64,000 bases of DNA from contig CAINNJ010000050.1 of NCBI GenBank assembly GCA_903851195.1, positions 40,242 through 104,241 on the forward strand. Direction: 5' to 3'. The position numbers were made by a program, and so were the translations under genes. This document shows positions 52,601 through 63,031 of this stretch, in pieces. The notes below the pieces were generated by a model. The model worked only from the letters and a program-made list of their open reading frames with translations, made no database searches and had not been told where the DNA came from. This stretch comes from an uncultured Acidobacteriia bacterium. GTDB lineage: Bacteria > Acidobacteriota > Terriglobia > Bryobacterales > Bryobacteraceae. How positions within the stretch are numbered: the stretch's first letter is position 1; each line of letters starts with the position of its first letter.

Positions 52601-53584
52601 CCCTTCGTAGTTGAAAAAGAAGAACGTCTTCCCGCCCAGAAATTCCTTGTTCGTCACCGGTCCGCCCAGCGACATACCAAACCGATTCTGGTGCGTCTTC
52701 GGCAGCGGTGTGTAACCCAGATTCCCCGACGGCGTGTGCGTGTTCTTCCAGAGATTCGCCGAAAAATAGCTGCTCAGCAGGTAATCGTAGCCGGACCCGT
52801 GGAACTGCGCCGTTCCCCGCTTCGTCACCATCTGCACCTGCCCGCCCGCCGCGCCGCTGAAATCGGCCGTCTGGTTCGCCGTGCCCACTTTGAACTCTTC
52901 AATGCTCTCGATCGGTGTCGGCATCACGCCCGAGGGCGTGCCGCCCGTCGTCCCCGTCGTGCTTCCGCTCGACACCGTGTAGACGGCGTTGTTGCCGTCC
53001 ATGCCGCTCGAATTATTGCCGCCATCCAGCAGGAACTGGTTCTGATCGCCGATCGATCCGGCGACCTGTCCGCCCGGCGCCACGCCCGGCTGCAGTGTGA
53101 TGAATGCATTCGCGTCCCGCCCGATATTCGGCAGCGAATCGAGCGCCTTGCCGGAAATCGTCGACCCGATTGTCGAGTTCGTCGTCTGCAGTTCCGCGCC
53201 AACCGACGCCGAAACCTCCACCACCACGCCCGTCGATCCCACCTGCAGCGCCGCGTTCAGCGTCAGCACCAGACCTACCTGCACCGTCTGCTGCTGGAAC
53301 TTCGCCTGGCTGAAGCCGTCTTTCGAAACCGCCACGTCGTAGACGCCCGGCTCCACGTTGAAGAAGTTGTACCGCCCGCCATCCGCCGTCGTCGTCGTTC
53401 GGACCGCTTTGGTCGCCTCGGATGTCAGCCTGATCTCCGCCCCGGGCACCGCCGCGCCCTGCGGATCGGTCACCTGGCCCGACACCGTGCCGGACGTGCT
53501 CTGCGCCTGCAATCCGGTGCCGCCCAGTGCGAGCAAAAAGCTCAGCCCGAACAGCGCCAGTCGCGGCTTCTGAATAAGCTGCAT
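49631..53584 (-). CDS. large TonB-dependent receptor with carboxypeptidase-regulatory N-domain
   Basis: 1317 aa from ATG 53584, chosen for its GGGAGAA ribosome-binding site and the signal peptide that follows (LALFGLSFLLALGGTGLQAQ). N-domain: SGTVSGQVTDPQGAAVPGAE, then YNFFNVEPGVYDVAVSKDGF. Plug: FLLDGGNNSSGMDGNN and VTKRGTAQFHGSGYDYLLSS. The barrel ends EFGLRVHF. It is about 200 residues longer than the other two complete receptors here. The ligand is unknown. Downstream genes encode an esterase, and upstream lies a sortilin-like protein, so a polymer or peptide substrate is possible but unproven. Confidence 0.88.
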   Translation of the reverse strand: MQLIQKPRLALFGLSFLLALGGTGLQAQSTSGTVSGQVTDPQGAAVPGAEIRLTSEATKAVRTTTTADGGRYNFFNVEPGVYDVAVSKDGFSQAKFQQQTVQVGLVLTLNAALQVGSTGVVVEVSASVGAELQTTNSTIGSTISGKALDSLPNIGRDANAFITLQPGVAPGGQVAGSIGDQNQFLLDGGNNSSGMDGNNAVYTVSSGSTTGTTGGTPSGVMPTPIESIEEFKVGTANQTADFSGAAGGQVQMVTKRGTAQFHGSGYDYLLSSYFSANLWKNTHTPSGNLGYTPLPKTHQNRFGMSLGGPVTNKEFLGGKTFFFFNYEGRRFPQSQTYERTVPSALLRLGVIQINDASGKPQSYNLNPTPVTYNGVTYQPATCPAGSCDPRRLGLNPIVKSIWSQMPAANDLQYGDTLNTQGFLTTLATPQLSDQYTGRVDHDFGQKWHLMSSYRYFTFNELTTNQVNISNALSAAQSTAPRVQKPSFFVVGLSTTISPTITNDFRFSYLRNYWQWFSNGAAPQVPGLGAAVEIGGESGTSQSGLQALVPTNVNAQNVRLRLWDEHDTMLSDNVNLVKGNHLIQIGGMYQKNLDFHRRDDTGTTIFNQPVYQVGGPLGGLSTSAWNSYTPATVPSNQAANWQQFYTYITGIVTQPQVIYTRTGNNLALQPLGTDVDAHVSIPFFNLYFSDTWKVTRNLTVTYGAGYQLEFPPTEQTGKQIVLVDAAGNEISANGYLNAKKNAALAGQVYNPVLGYAAIGNVTGKPSYLYNVFYGGLSPRVSVAWNPNFSGGILSKIFGNNQTVVRGGYSRIYGRLNGVSQVLNPLLGAGFLQAVTCVGATSGGQCLGTGGADPNSAFRIGTDGNVAPLPSAAANLSQPYYPGSAFGNAPAADATSLDPNYKPNVSDVFTFDVQRQVGSRLILDGGYIGRKISNEFQLLNIDAVPTMMTLGGQTFANAFGQLYTQVASGAAITSQPFFESALGGTSGAYCAGFASCTAAVASKQATAIKGTQVYNLWAALNNAPGWTPGRTLPSTNPAQTANVFLTTSLGYANYNAGFLSATLRDWNGLTMRSNLTLSHTLGTVGLTQSSSSTTALNPFDLRSMYGPQGFDIRWVYNMTMIYTPKLFVGNKWYDKALGGWNIAPLFTAQSGAPLQVSVGSPASCQSFGESNCSGDSSYENAVALSPYTSGNTLHSNITSSTSVATSGNPAKGGSGLNLFADPNAVFNQFRRLVLGIDTSGGGTGALRGLPTWNLDMAISKDFRYNEHIGVAFNAQFSNVLNHFQASNPSLNIDSPSTFGVISGQANTPRQIEFGLRVHF

Positions 53585-53766
53585 AGTTTCTCCCAAATAT
53601 GATTTTTTGAACCAGCCTGGCAAGCGGTGGCCAAAGCATCCTATTCGTTCGGAGAATATGGAGCCCGTAAAGACGCGGTTCCCGGAGACGAACAAAGTCG
53701 GAGAACCCGTTGAAGCAATGGATTAGAACCTAAGTTAGCACAAAAGCCGTCTTCTCTCGATGTGGG

Positions 53767-53816
53767 GCCGGATGGAATCCGGCGTCGGGTTGAAACCCGC
53801 CAACAGCGCCGGCGCT
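53767..53816 (-). terminator. cluster of hairpins after the sortilin-like gene
   Basis: Three consecutive inverted repeats follow the minus-strand stop at 53822: a 12-bp palindrome AGCGCCGGCGCT (53805-53816), CGGGT/ACCCG (53786-53790/53795-53799) with loop TGAA, and GCCGGAT/ATCCGGC (53767-53773/53777-53783). The stretch 53585-53766 is the upstream region of the TonB receptor gene and shows no clear promoter to me. Confidence 0.5.
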
Positions 53817-53821
53817 ATCCT

Positions 53822-56902
<3,081 letters not shown>

Positions 56903-56944
56903 TGGTTTCCTGTAAGTATAGGGGTGTATGGTCTGACAGCCGGA

Positions 56945-58393
56945 TTACTTCGGCTCCGGCACGTTCGGCAGCGGATACACTTTCTTCAGCGCTTCCTGAT
57001 ACTCCCCGAACAGCGCCTGGATTCCCTTGAACTCCTGCTGCACCGCCGCACGGTAATCGGCCGCCGTCGCGAAATCGAACAGCAGCGCCGCCATCGATTC
57101 GGCATCCACCACGAACCCGTGATGCCCGATCTCCGCCAGCGCGTCCTTCTCCATCTCGTACGTATGGTTCGCGAACGTCGAGGTCTGCGCCGAAAAGCTG
57201 ATCCCCGGAATCACGCTCGAAACGCTCCCCGTCTCCTCGAATCCCGAAGGCTTCCCCGGCTCCTCCTGCACATTCGTCGCCCCGTATTTCTTCATATAGA
57301 AAAACGCGGGCTCCGCCAGCGTCGCCAATGAAATCCCGTCCCGCAGCCGTCCGTAATTCTCGATTTTTACCTTGGTCCCCGTCGAAAGCGCCGCCGCCTT
57401 CGCCGCGTTATCCACGAATTCCCGCACCTGCGCCAGATAAACCGCATCCGGATAACGGATATAGAAATCCGCCACCGCCCGGTCCGGCACCACGTTCGGC
57501 GCCGCGCCGCCCTCCGGAATCACGCCCTGAATCCGCGTCTCCGGCCGCAGGTTCGACCGCACGCTGTCGATGTTCTCGAACAGATGAATCACGCCTTCCA
57601 GCGCATTTCGCCCCGCCCACGCCGTCATCTGATGCGCCGGCGCGCCGCTGAACGTATACTTCACGCCGTCGATATTCAGACAGCACGTGCCGAACCCCGG
57701 CGCAGGCCGCGTCGTCGACGTCACCGCGTGGCTCCGCACAATCACGTCCACGTTCTTAAAGACGCCCGCTTCGAACATCTGCGTCTTCGCCGCCGGCGGC
57801 ATCATCTCCTCGCCCGGCGTCCCGAACACCACCACGTTCCCCGGCAGTTTCGCCCGGTCCAGATACTCCCCGATCGCGATCGCCACCGCCATCCCGATCG
57901 GCCCCTGCGTGCTGTGCTGATCCCCGTGAAACGCCCCCTGCGTCCCCCGTAAAGCATCGTATTCGAGAATAATTCCCAGCGTCGGCCCGGAATTCGCCGC
58001 AAATCCGCCCGCGCGCTTATACTTTCCCGTGAACGCCGTCCGCAGCCCCGCGATCCCGGCTTCGGTCACGAAATTGTGCTGATTCAGATAATCCATCAGA
58101 ATTTTGATGGAATGGTCTTCCTGGAATCCGATCTCCGGCGCGCGCGTAATCGCGTCGCCCATCCGGATCAGTTCGGAATCCATCAGTTCTTTGGCCCGCG
58201 CCACCACCTTGTCGCGTTCCGCATTCGGCGCCGTCACCCGCGCCGTCAACCCTGGAATGTCGAGCGACTTCTCCAGTTCCCCCATCTTGCGAAGCACTTG
58301 CTTCGCCGCCTCCCGTTCGGTCGGCGTCTCCTGCGCCCATCCCGCCGAGGAAAGCGCCGCCAGTAAAAACGCCCGCAACACAAAAATTCGCAT
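56945..58393 (-). CDS. secreted M20-family amidohydrolase (AbgB-like)
   Basis: A 482-aa protein with signal peptide (MRIFVLRAFLLAALSSAGWA). It has the M20 metallopeptidase/amidohydrolase layout: EIGFQEDHSIKIL, an ILEYDALRGTQGAFHGDQHS metal region, FGTPGEEMMPPAAKT (catalytic Glu pair), dimerisation domain GAPAHQMTAWAGRNALEGV, and final HHGFVVDAESMA. It resembles aminobenzoyl-glutamate hydrolase subunit B, but a secretion signal is unusual for that enzyme and points to hydrolysis of amides or peptides outside the cytoplasm. Upstream, 17-bp direct repeats lie between it and the divergent glycosyltransferase gene. Confidence 0.83.
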   Translation of the reverse strand: MRIFVLRAFLLAALSSAGWAQETPTEREAAKQVLRKMGELEKSLDIPGLTARVTAPNAERDKVVARAKELMDSELIRMGDAITRAPEIGFQEDHSIKILMDYLNQHNFVTEAGIAGLRTAFTGKYKRAGGFAANSGPTLGIILEYDALRGTQGAFHGDQHSTQGPIGMAVAIAIGEYLDRAKLPGNVVVFGTPGEEMMPPAAKTQMFEAGVFKNVDVIVRSHAVTSTTRPAPGFGTCCLNIDGVKYTFSGAPAHQMTAWAGRNALEGVIHLFENIDSVRSNLRPETRIQGVIPEGGAAPNVVPDRAVADFYIRYPDAVYLAQVREFVDNAAKAAALSTGTKVKIENYGRLRDGISLATLAEPAFFYMKKYGATNVQEEPGKPSGFEETGSVSSVIPGISFSAQTSTFANHTYEMEKDALAEIGHHGFVVDAESMAALLFDFATAADYRAAVQQEFKGIQALFGEYQEALKKVYPLPNVPEPK

Positions 58394-58437
58394 GAAGCAT
58401 TATGGCGCACCGTCCCGCCATCTCCACGAAGCTGCCG

Positions 58438-58474
58438 GGTTCCGGCCGCCAAAAACTGGTTCCGGCCGCCAAAA
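58438..58474. repeat. two 17-bp direct repeats in a divergent intergenic region
   Basis: GGTTCCGGCCGCCAAAA occurs at 58438-58454 and again at 58458-58474, a period of 20 bp (about two helical turns). It lies 45 nt upstream of the M20 gene and about 80 nt upstream of the glycosyltransferase gene. Paired sites on one face of the helix suggest a regulator-binding region. Confidence 0.6.
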
Positions 58475-58552
58475 TGAGGATTACCGCGGTGCCGGTGATA
58501 ACATCAGCGATTCGGACAGCCGCCGCCGCTCTCCCCCCGTGCTCTCCCTAAG

Positions 58553-59383
58553 ATGAAGCTGTGCCTCGTCATCCCGGTTTTCGGCAACCATGCCGACACT
58601 CTCGCCTGCCTCCGCATGCTGGCCGGCCAGAGTTCCGCGAATTTCGAAGTTGTCGTCGCCGATGACGGCTCCCCGGAACCGCCGCCCTCCTGGCTGCCCG
58701 AGTTCCCGTTCCTTACATGGCAGCGCAACCCCCACCGCGGCTTCGCCGGAAACTGCAATAACGGAGCCCGCGAAGCCCTCCGCCGCGGCGCCACGCACCT
58801 GCTTTTTCTGAATAACGACACCGCCTTCGGCACCGGCTTCATCGCGGCCTGGGAACGCCGGATTGCCGCGCTGCCCGAAGCCCTGCTCAGTCCCGTCATC
58901 TACTGGTTCGACCGTCCGGACGAAATCTGGTACTCCGGCGGCAAACGCGGTATCCACGTCCCCTTCGTCCGCCTCGCCCGCCCCTGCCCAACCCGCACCG
59001 AAGTGGACCTCCTCTGCGGCTGCGCCCTGCTCCTCCCCGCTTCCGCCTGGCTCGCCCTCCGGGGCTTCGATGAATCCTTCCGGCTCTATTACGAGGATTT
59101 CGACCTCTGTCTCCGCGCCCGCCGCCTCGGCCTTCACCTCTATGTCGACCCCGACCCCGATCTCGCCGTGCGCCACCGCGTCTCCCGCTCCTCCCCCGTC
59201 GCCTGGGCAAAGCATTTCCGGATGATTACCTCCCGCTACCTGTTCATCCGCCGCCACTACCAGGGCCTTTCCCTCTACTGCTGCCTGTTCCTCACCGCCC
59301 CCCAACTCGCCGTCACCATCGCCGCCAACCTCCCCGACTGGCGCGGTCTCCGTTCGGCCGTCACCCAGGGCTTCACCGGGTAA
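58553..59383 (+). CDS. glycosyltransferase family 2
   Basis: A 276-aa GT-A fold protein. Visible features are CLVIPVFGNHADTLACLRML, VVVADDGSPEPP (nucleotide-binding Asp), FLNNDTAFG (DxD-like metal site) and LRGFDESFRLYYEDFDLCLR (catalytic ED motif), as in rhamnosyl-type GT2 enzymes. The C-terminal hydrophobic stretch (LSLYCCLFLTAPQLAVTIAA) may associate with the membrane. It probably adds a sugar to a cell-surface glycan. It ends convergent to, and overlaps by 11 nt, the Cas4-Cas1 gene. Confidence 0.87.
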   Translation: MKLCLVIPVFGNHADTLACLRMLAGQSSANFEVVVADDGSPEPPPSWLPEFPFLTWQRNPHRGFAGNCNNGAREALRRGATHLLFLNNDTAFGTGFIAAWERRIAALPEALLSPVIYWFDRPDEIWYSGGKRGIHVPFVRLARPCPTRTEVDLLCGCALLLPASAWLALRGFDESFRLYYEDFDLCLRARRLGLHLYVDPDPDLAVRHRVSRSSPVAWAKHFRMITSRYLFIRRHYQGLSLYCCLFLTAPQLAVTIAANLPDWRGLRSAVTQGFTG

Positions 59384-61202
59384 CAAACGCCGGATACGCC
59401 GCGATCTCCCCCTCGATCACCCGCGCCAGTAACCGCGCCTGAATCTCCAGCAGCCGCCGGTAACTCACCCGGTACTCGAACAGCGGATGCGTCACCAGCG
59501 CGTCCATCCGCAACTCATACGCCCGGAAAAATCCCCTCCGTCCCCCCGCCGTCAGCCCCACCGACTCGCCCGCCCGCACGAAATCCCGCTCCGTCACCAT
59601 CCGCGTATTCACCGCGCTCAGCACCGCCGAATCCGCGATCAGCGGCCGGAACGGCTCCATCAGATCCAGCGCCAGCGCCGGCCTCCCGTGCCGCAGTTGA
59701 TGATAAAACCCCATGTAAGGATCGAAACCCACCGCGTAACACGCAATCGTCAGATCCTTCGCCAGCATGCTGTAAGCCAGCGACAGCAGCGCGTTCACCG
59801 GATCCCTCGGCGGCCGCCGGTTCCGCCCCTCGAAATCGAACGTCAACCCGCCCGCGCCCGCCTCGGGATCTTCTCTGGTTTGATCATGCACTGGCTTGAT
59901 CATCCCCGCGAACTGTTCGAAATACGTTCGCGCCGCCGCCCCCTCGATTCCCAGCAGCGTCTCCAGACTCTCCGCGCGTTCCGCCCGCTCCGCCGCCGCT
60001 TTCATCCCGGCCAGCGCCGCCTTCTGCGGTTCCACATGATTCCGCTGCAGCATCGTCCGCTGATTCCGGATCTTCCCCGCCACCAGCGTCCGCGCCAGCG
60101 ACAGCGGAAACCACTCCGAATCCGCCAGCCGGAACTGCGCCCGCCGCAGCGCCACGTTCTTCGTGTTCATCCCCGTCGTGATGCCGTAAAAATAGCCGCC
60201 CATCGAGAAATACGAAACCGGCACCCCCGCCTCGCATAACGACTGCACCGCCTGCGTCGTGATCTGCACATTCCCCAGCAGGTTGACCTGGCACACCTCG
60301 CCGATCCGCACCTCCTGCACCGTCTTGTCCTTGTCCTTCACCTGCAGCACTTCGCCCGACTTCCCCACCCGGAACCCCTGCGAATTCAGATACAGCGGCT
60401 TCAGATCGTCGCGCGGCGTCATCAGTTGCCGGATCGGCCCCAAACCTTCCCGCCCTGGCGGCTTCCGCGCCGGCGGCCGGCCCTCTCCGGGAGGGGCGTC
60501 GAACAGCCCCGTTTGCGCGGAAAAATCCTCCATCTCCGCCAGCCGGTTCGTCTCGTCCGGCAGGCAAATCGTATTCAGGGAACAGCCCGCGCACTTCGGC
60601 GAATCCACCAGCGGCGGCGGAATCACCCCGTAAGCCGCCAGATCGTAAGCGCCCGCTACCGCCGCCTCCGCCTCGGCCACCAGCGCCGCATCCACCGGCA
60701 CCCGCACCCGCTGCTTCGTCTTCTGGTAATACACCACCACTTCGGAACACTCGTACCCGTTCTCGATCAGCACCATCGCCTGCAGCGCCAGTTGCACCCG
60801 GTCCGCCGGCCACATCTCGATCCCGTCCTTCCCCTCGCGCGGCGCGCCATGCTTGTAATCCACCGGCGTCGCCCGCGCCCCCTCCGCCTCAACGAGATCC
60901 AGCTTTGCGATCACCCGCAGCCGCTCGCTCGAAAGCGTCACCGACCGCGCGTGGAGCTTCTCCCCGCTCTCCCCCGCCGCCGGCAGCGCCGTCGCCCGCG
61001 CATCCACCCGGCTGTGCTGCGCCGACCCCTCCAGCGTGTCCGCGTTCTCCCGGAACACCCCCTCCACCCACTCGTAAAAGAACAGCCGCGGACAATACAC
61101 GAACTCATTCACCATCCGCGCCGGCAAGTAATCCGGTACGGACTCGCGCGGCGCTCTCCGCGCAAATTCAGGTCTCGGTGCGGGCAGTGGAAGTGCGCTC
61201 AT
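59373..61202 (-). CDS. cas4-cas1: Cas4-Cas1 fusion, CRISPR adaptation integrase
   Basis: 609 aa from ATG 61202; the frame is open further but runs into cas2. The N-terminal Cas4 domain (about 1-215) has the iron-sulfur cysteines Cys37 (VYCPRLFFYEW) and Cys204, Cys207, Cys213 (KCAGCSLNTIC), and the nuclease motif VDYKHG (Asp115, Lys117). A Pro/Gly-rich linker (about 236-262) leads to Cas1 (about 268-609), with catalytic Glu in LLGIEGAAARTYF, and His plus Asp/Glu in GFYHQLRHGRPALALDLMEP. Such fusions are known mainly from type I-G (formerly I-U) and type V-B systems. It selects PAM-bearing prespacers and integrates them with Cas2. Confidence 0.95.
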   Translation of the reverse strand: MSALPLPAPRPEFARRAPRESVPDYLPARMVNEFVYCPRLFFYEWVEGVFRENADTLEGSAQHSRVDARATALPAAGESGEKLHARSVTLSSERLRVIAKLDLVEAEGARATPVDYKHGAPREGKDGIEMWPADRVQLALQAMVLIENGYECSEVVVYYQKTKQRVRVPVDAALVAEAEAAVAGAYDLAAYGVIPPPLVDSPKCAGCSLNTICLPDETNRLAEMEDFSAQTGLFDAPPGEGRPPARKPPGREGLGPIRQLMTPRDDLKPLYLNSQGFRVGKSGEVLQVKDKDKTVQEVRIGEVCQVNLLGNVQITTQAVQSLCEAGVPVSYFSMGGYFYGITTGMNTKNVALRRAQFRLADSEWFPLSLARTLVAGKIRNQRTMLQRNHVEPQKAALAGMKAAAERAERAESLETLLGIEGAAARTYFEQFAGMIKPVHDQTREDPEAGAGGLTFDFEGRNRRPPRDPVNALLSLAYSMLAKDLTIACYAVGFDPYMGFYHQLRHGRPALALDLMEPFRPLIADSAVLSAVNTRMVTERDFVRAGESVGLTAGGRRGFFRAYELRMDALVTHPLFEYRVSYRRLLEIQARLLARVIEGEIAAYPAFVTR

Positions 61203-61230
61203 GCGGATGAATTCCCCTGAGATGACGAAA

Positions 61231-61560
<330 letters not shown>

Positions 61561-61568
61561 TTACAAAA

Positions 61569-62105
61569 ATGACCAAAACTATCTCTGGTTGCCGGGAGGC
61601 CGCCCTCGAAGAGGCGGAAACCCATGGATTGAAAAGTGCGGCGCGTCCCAAACTCGCGGTGCTCGCCGGAACACTCTTCAACAACGCCGGAATCGGCGAC
61701 ATCGGCAGGCGGATCACGGACACGAAAGAAATCGCGCACCTCCAGCTCAACGTCACAACCCGATTCGACGCCATAGACAGAAAGCTCGACCAGATCCGCG
61801 AATCGTCGCGGATCACGACACCCGACTCGCCGCGATCGGGCACACAAAGGCCGGTAACCGTAATGAGCCACTGGACCCTGCAGCAGTTCACCCGGATCGG
61901 AACCGACTCAAACGAACTGCAACAACGGAGGCAATACGTGCGGGTCTCCGACGAAGACGAACGCATCATCGTCTGCGATCCGGCTTTGGAACACGCCATA
62001 CAGGCGGGCTGGTTTTACTCTGGCTGGTGTTACTCGGGCTGTTGGCTCTCATCCGTCTGGCCCAGGGTCTCGTCCTGCCGGATGTTGGCGCACAGCCTGG
62101 GGTAA
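61569..62105 (+). pseudogene. possible frameshifted small gene between cas2 and the array
   Basis: An open frame from ATG 61569 (or GTG 61545) encodes about 178 residues, not recognised. The middle is coiled-coil-like (QLNVTTRFDAIDRKLDQIRE) and seems to continue in the next frame as RIVADHDTRLAAI. The last part changes character in the same way: the current frame gives an unlikely Trp/Cys/Ser-rich tail, while the neighbouring frame gives a membrane-like LVLLWLVLLGLLALIRLAQG. Two frame disruptions of one or two small genes are a reasonable reading. It could equally be non-coding. Confidence 0.3.
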
Positions 62106-62275
62106 GTCATCGAGCGGGCCGAAGCCCCGCCGCGAACGCATCGAGCGGACGGACCCGCGGCTCAGCGGCGCAAAAGACCGGCGAAACCGATAAACTGAAG
62201 ATGCCGCGCGGACCTTTTCGGGTCGCGGGCGGAACTCGAAAGCCGCCCTGGTCCTTTCGCGCGAAAGGCCAACCC

Positions 62276-62506
62276 ATGACCATCGACGAGCGAATCGAAC
62301 GACTGACGGCACGACACGAAGCCCTCGCGCAATCCGTCGAACTCACCGCCCGCACCGTGCACGAGATCAGCGGGCAGATAGCCGAACTGAAAACGCAGGC
62401 GCGGGAAACACAAAACCAGCTGGAAACCCTCATCGGCATCGTGGGAACACTCGCGGCCATCGTCAACACCCACCAGCAACGCCTGGAACGTATCGAAGGC
62501 CAGTAA
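62276..62506 (+). CDS. small coiled-coil protein
   Basis: 76 aa from ATG 62276 (MTIDERIERLTARHEALAQS). Almost the whole chain is a heptad-patterned helix (ELTARTVHEISGQIAELKTQ, then TLIGIVGTLAAIVNTHQQRL). Small proteins of this kind are, as I recall, frequent in Solibacter-type genomes and have no known role. The upstream frame is open but lacks coding character. A link to CRISPR is possible only by position. Confidence 0.5.
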   Translation: MTIDERIERLTARHEALAQSVELTARTVHEISGQIAELKTQARETQNQLETLIGIVGTLAAIVNTHQQRLERIEGQ

Positions 62507-62866
62507 CCGCGGGAGTCACCGGACCCGGCGGCAGTTCACCCGGCGGGAACGGACCGGCGCCGGCGTCATCCAGCGTTCCGGGGGTACCGCGGGGGTATCG
62601 GCATGCAACGGACGCCATGGCGCGCCGGATCGGAAATCGACCCGAACAAACTGAAACCCGCGACCGCGGAGGAATTCTTCGCCCCCGCGGCCGAAGCGGC
62701 GTATCCGGGCGGGCGACGCGGCACGGAAGCCTCCGCTCCCTCACCCCCAGTAACGATCACTCGCCATTCATCAAGGCCGCTCTTGCCAGGCACCGGGCGT
62801 GCAATCCAGTGGTCAGGCCGATTCCCCAAACCACCAGTCCGGTCGCGTTTGCGAGTGGTTGGGTGA
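62507..62866. other. no convincing gene
   Basis: A frame from ATG 62603 encodes 87 residues beginning GSEIDPNKLKPATAEEFF-like sequence, which looks protein-like for about 35 codons and then turns into an Arg/Pro-rich run. The opposite strand is also open. I cannot support a gene here. No anti-repeat (tracrRNA-like) match to the CRISPR repeat was seen by eye. Confidence 0.3.
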
Positions 62867-63031
62867 CGAAAAGAAGCCGGGGACCGCTCGCAAGTACGTA
62901 AGTTATGGAAGAATAGAGGAGTTCGCGCCCGGCCAATCGTCTCGCCGGACCAACTTCGGGACCGTTCGTGCCCCCCCGCTCGCAAACGCGCGCGCAGCTC
63001 TTTGATTTTCGAATATGTTACGATGGGCACT
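62867..63031 (+). promoter_or_regulatory. probable CRISPR leader
   Basis: The stretch directly before the first repeat. The repeat's ATTGAAGC end points rightward, so the array should be transcribed to the right and the leader should lie here. The last 35 nt (from 63000) are AT-rich against a GC-rich background and contain TATGTT and TACGAT hexamers that could be -10 elements. No clear -35 box. Confidence 0.45.

Noticed and set aside
62566..63030. A 154-residue minus-strand open frame next to the CRISPR array
   Set aside because: Arg/Pro/Ser-rich with no recognisable fold, and it covers the probable CRISPR leader.
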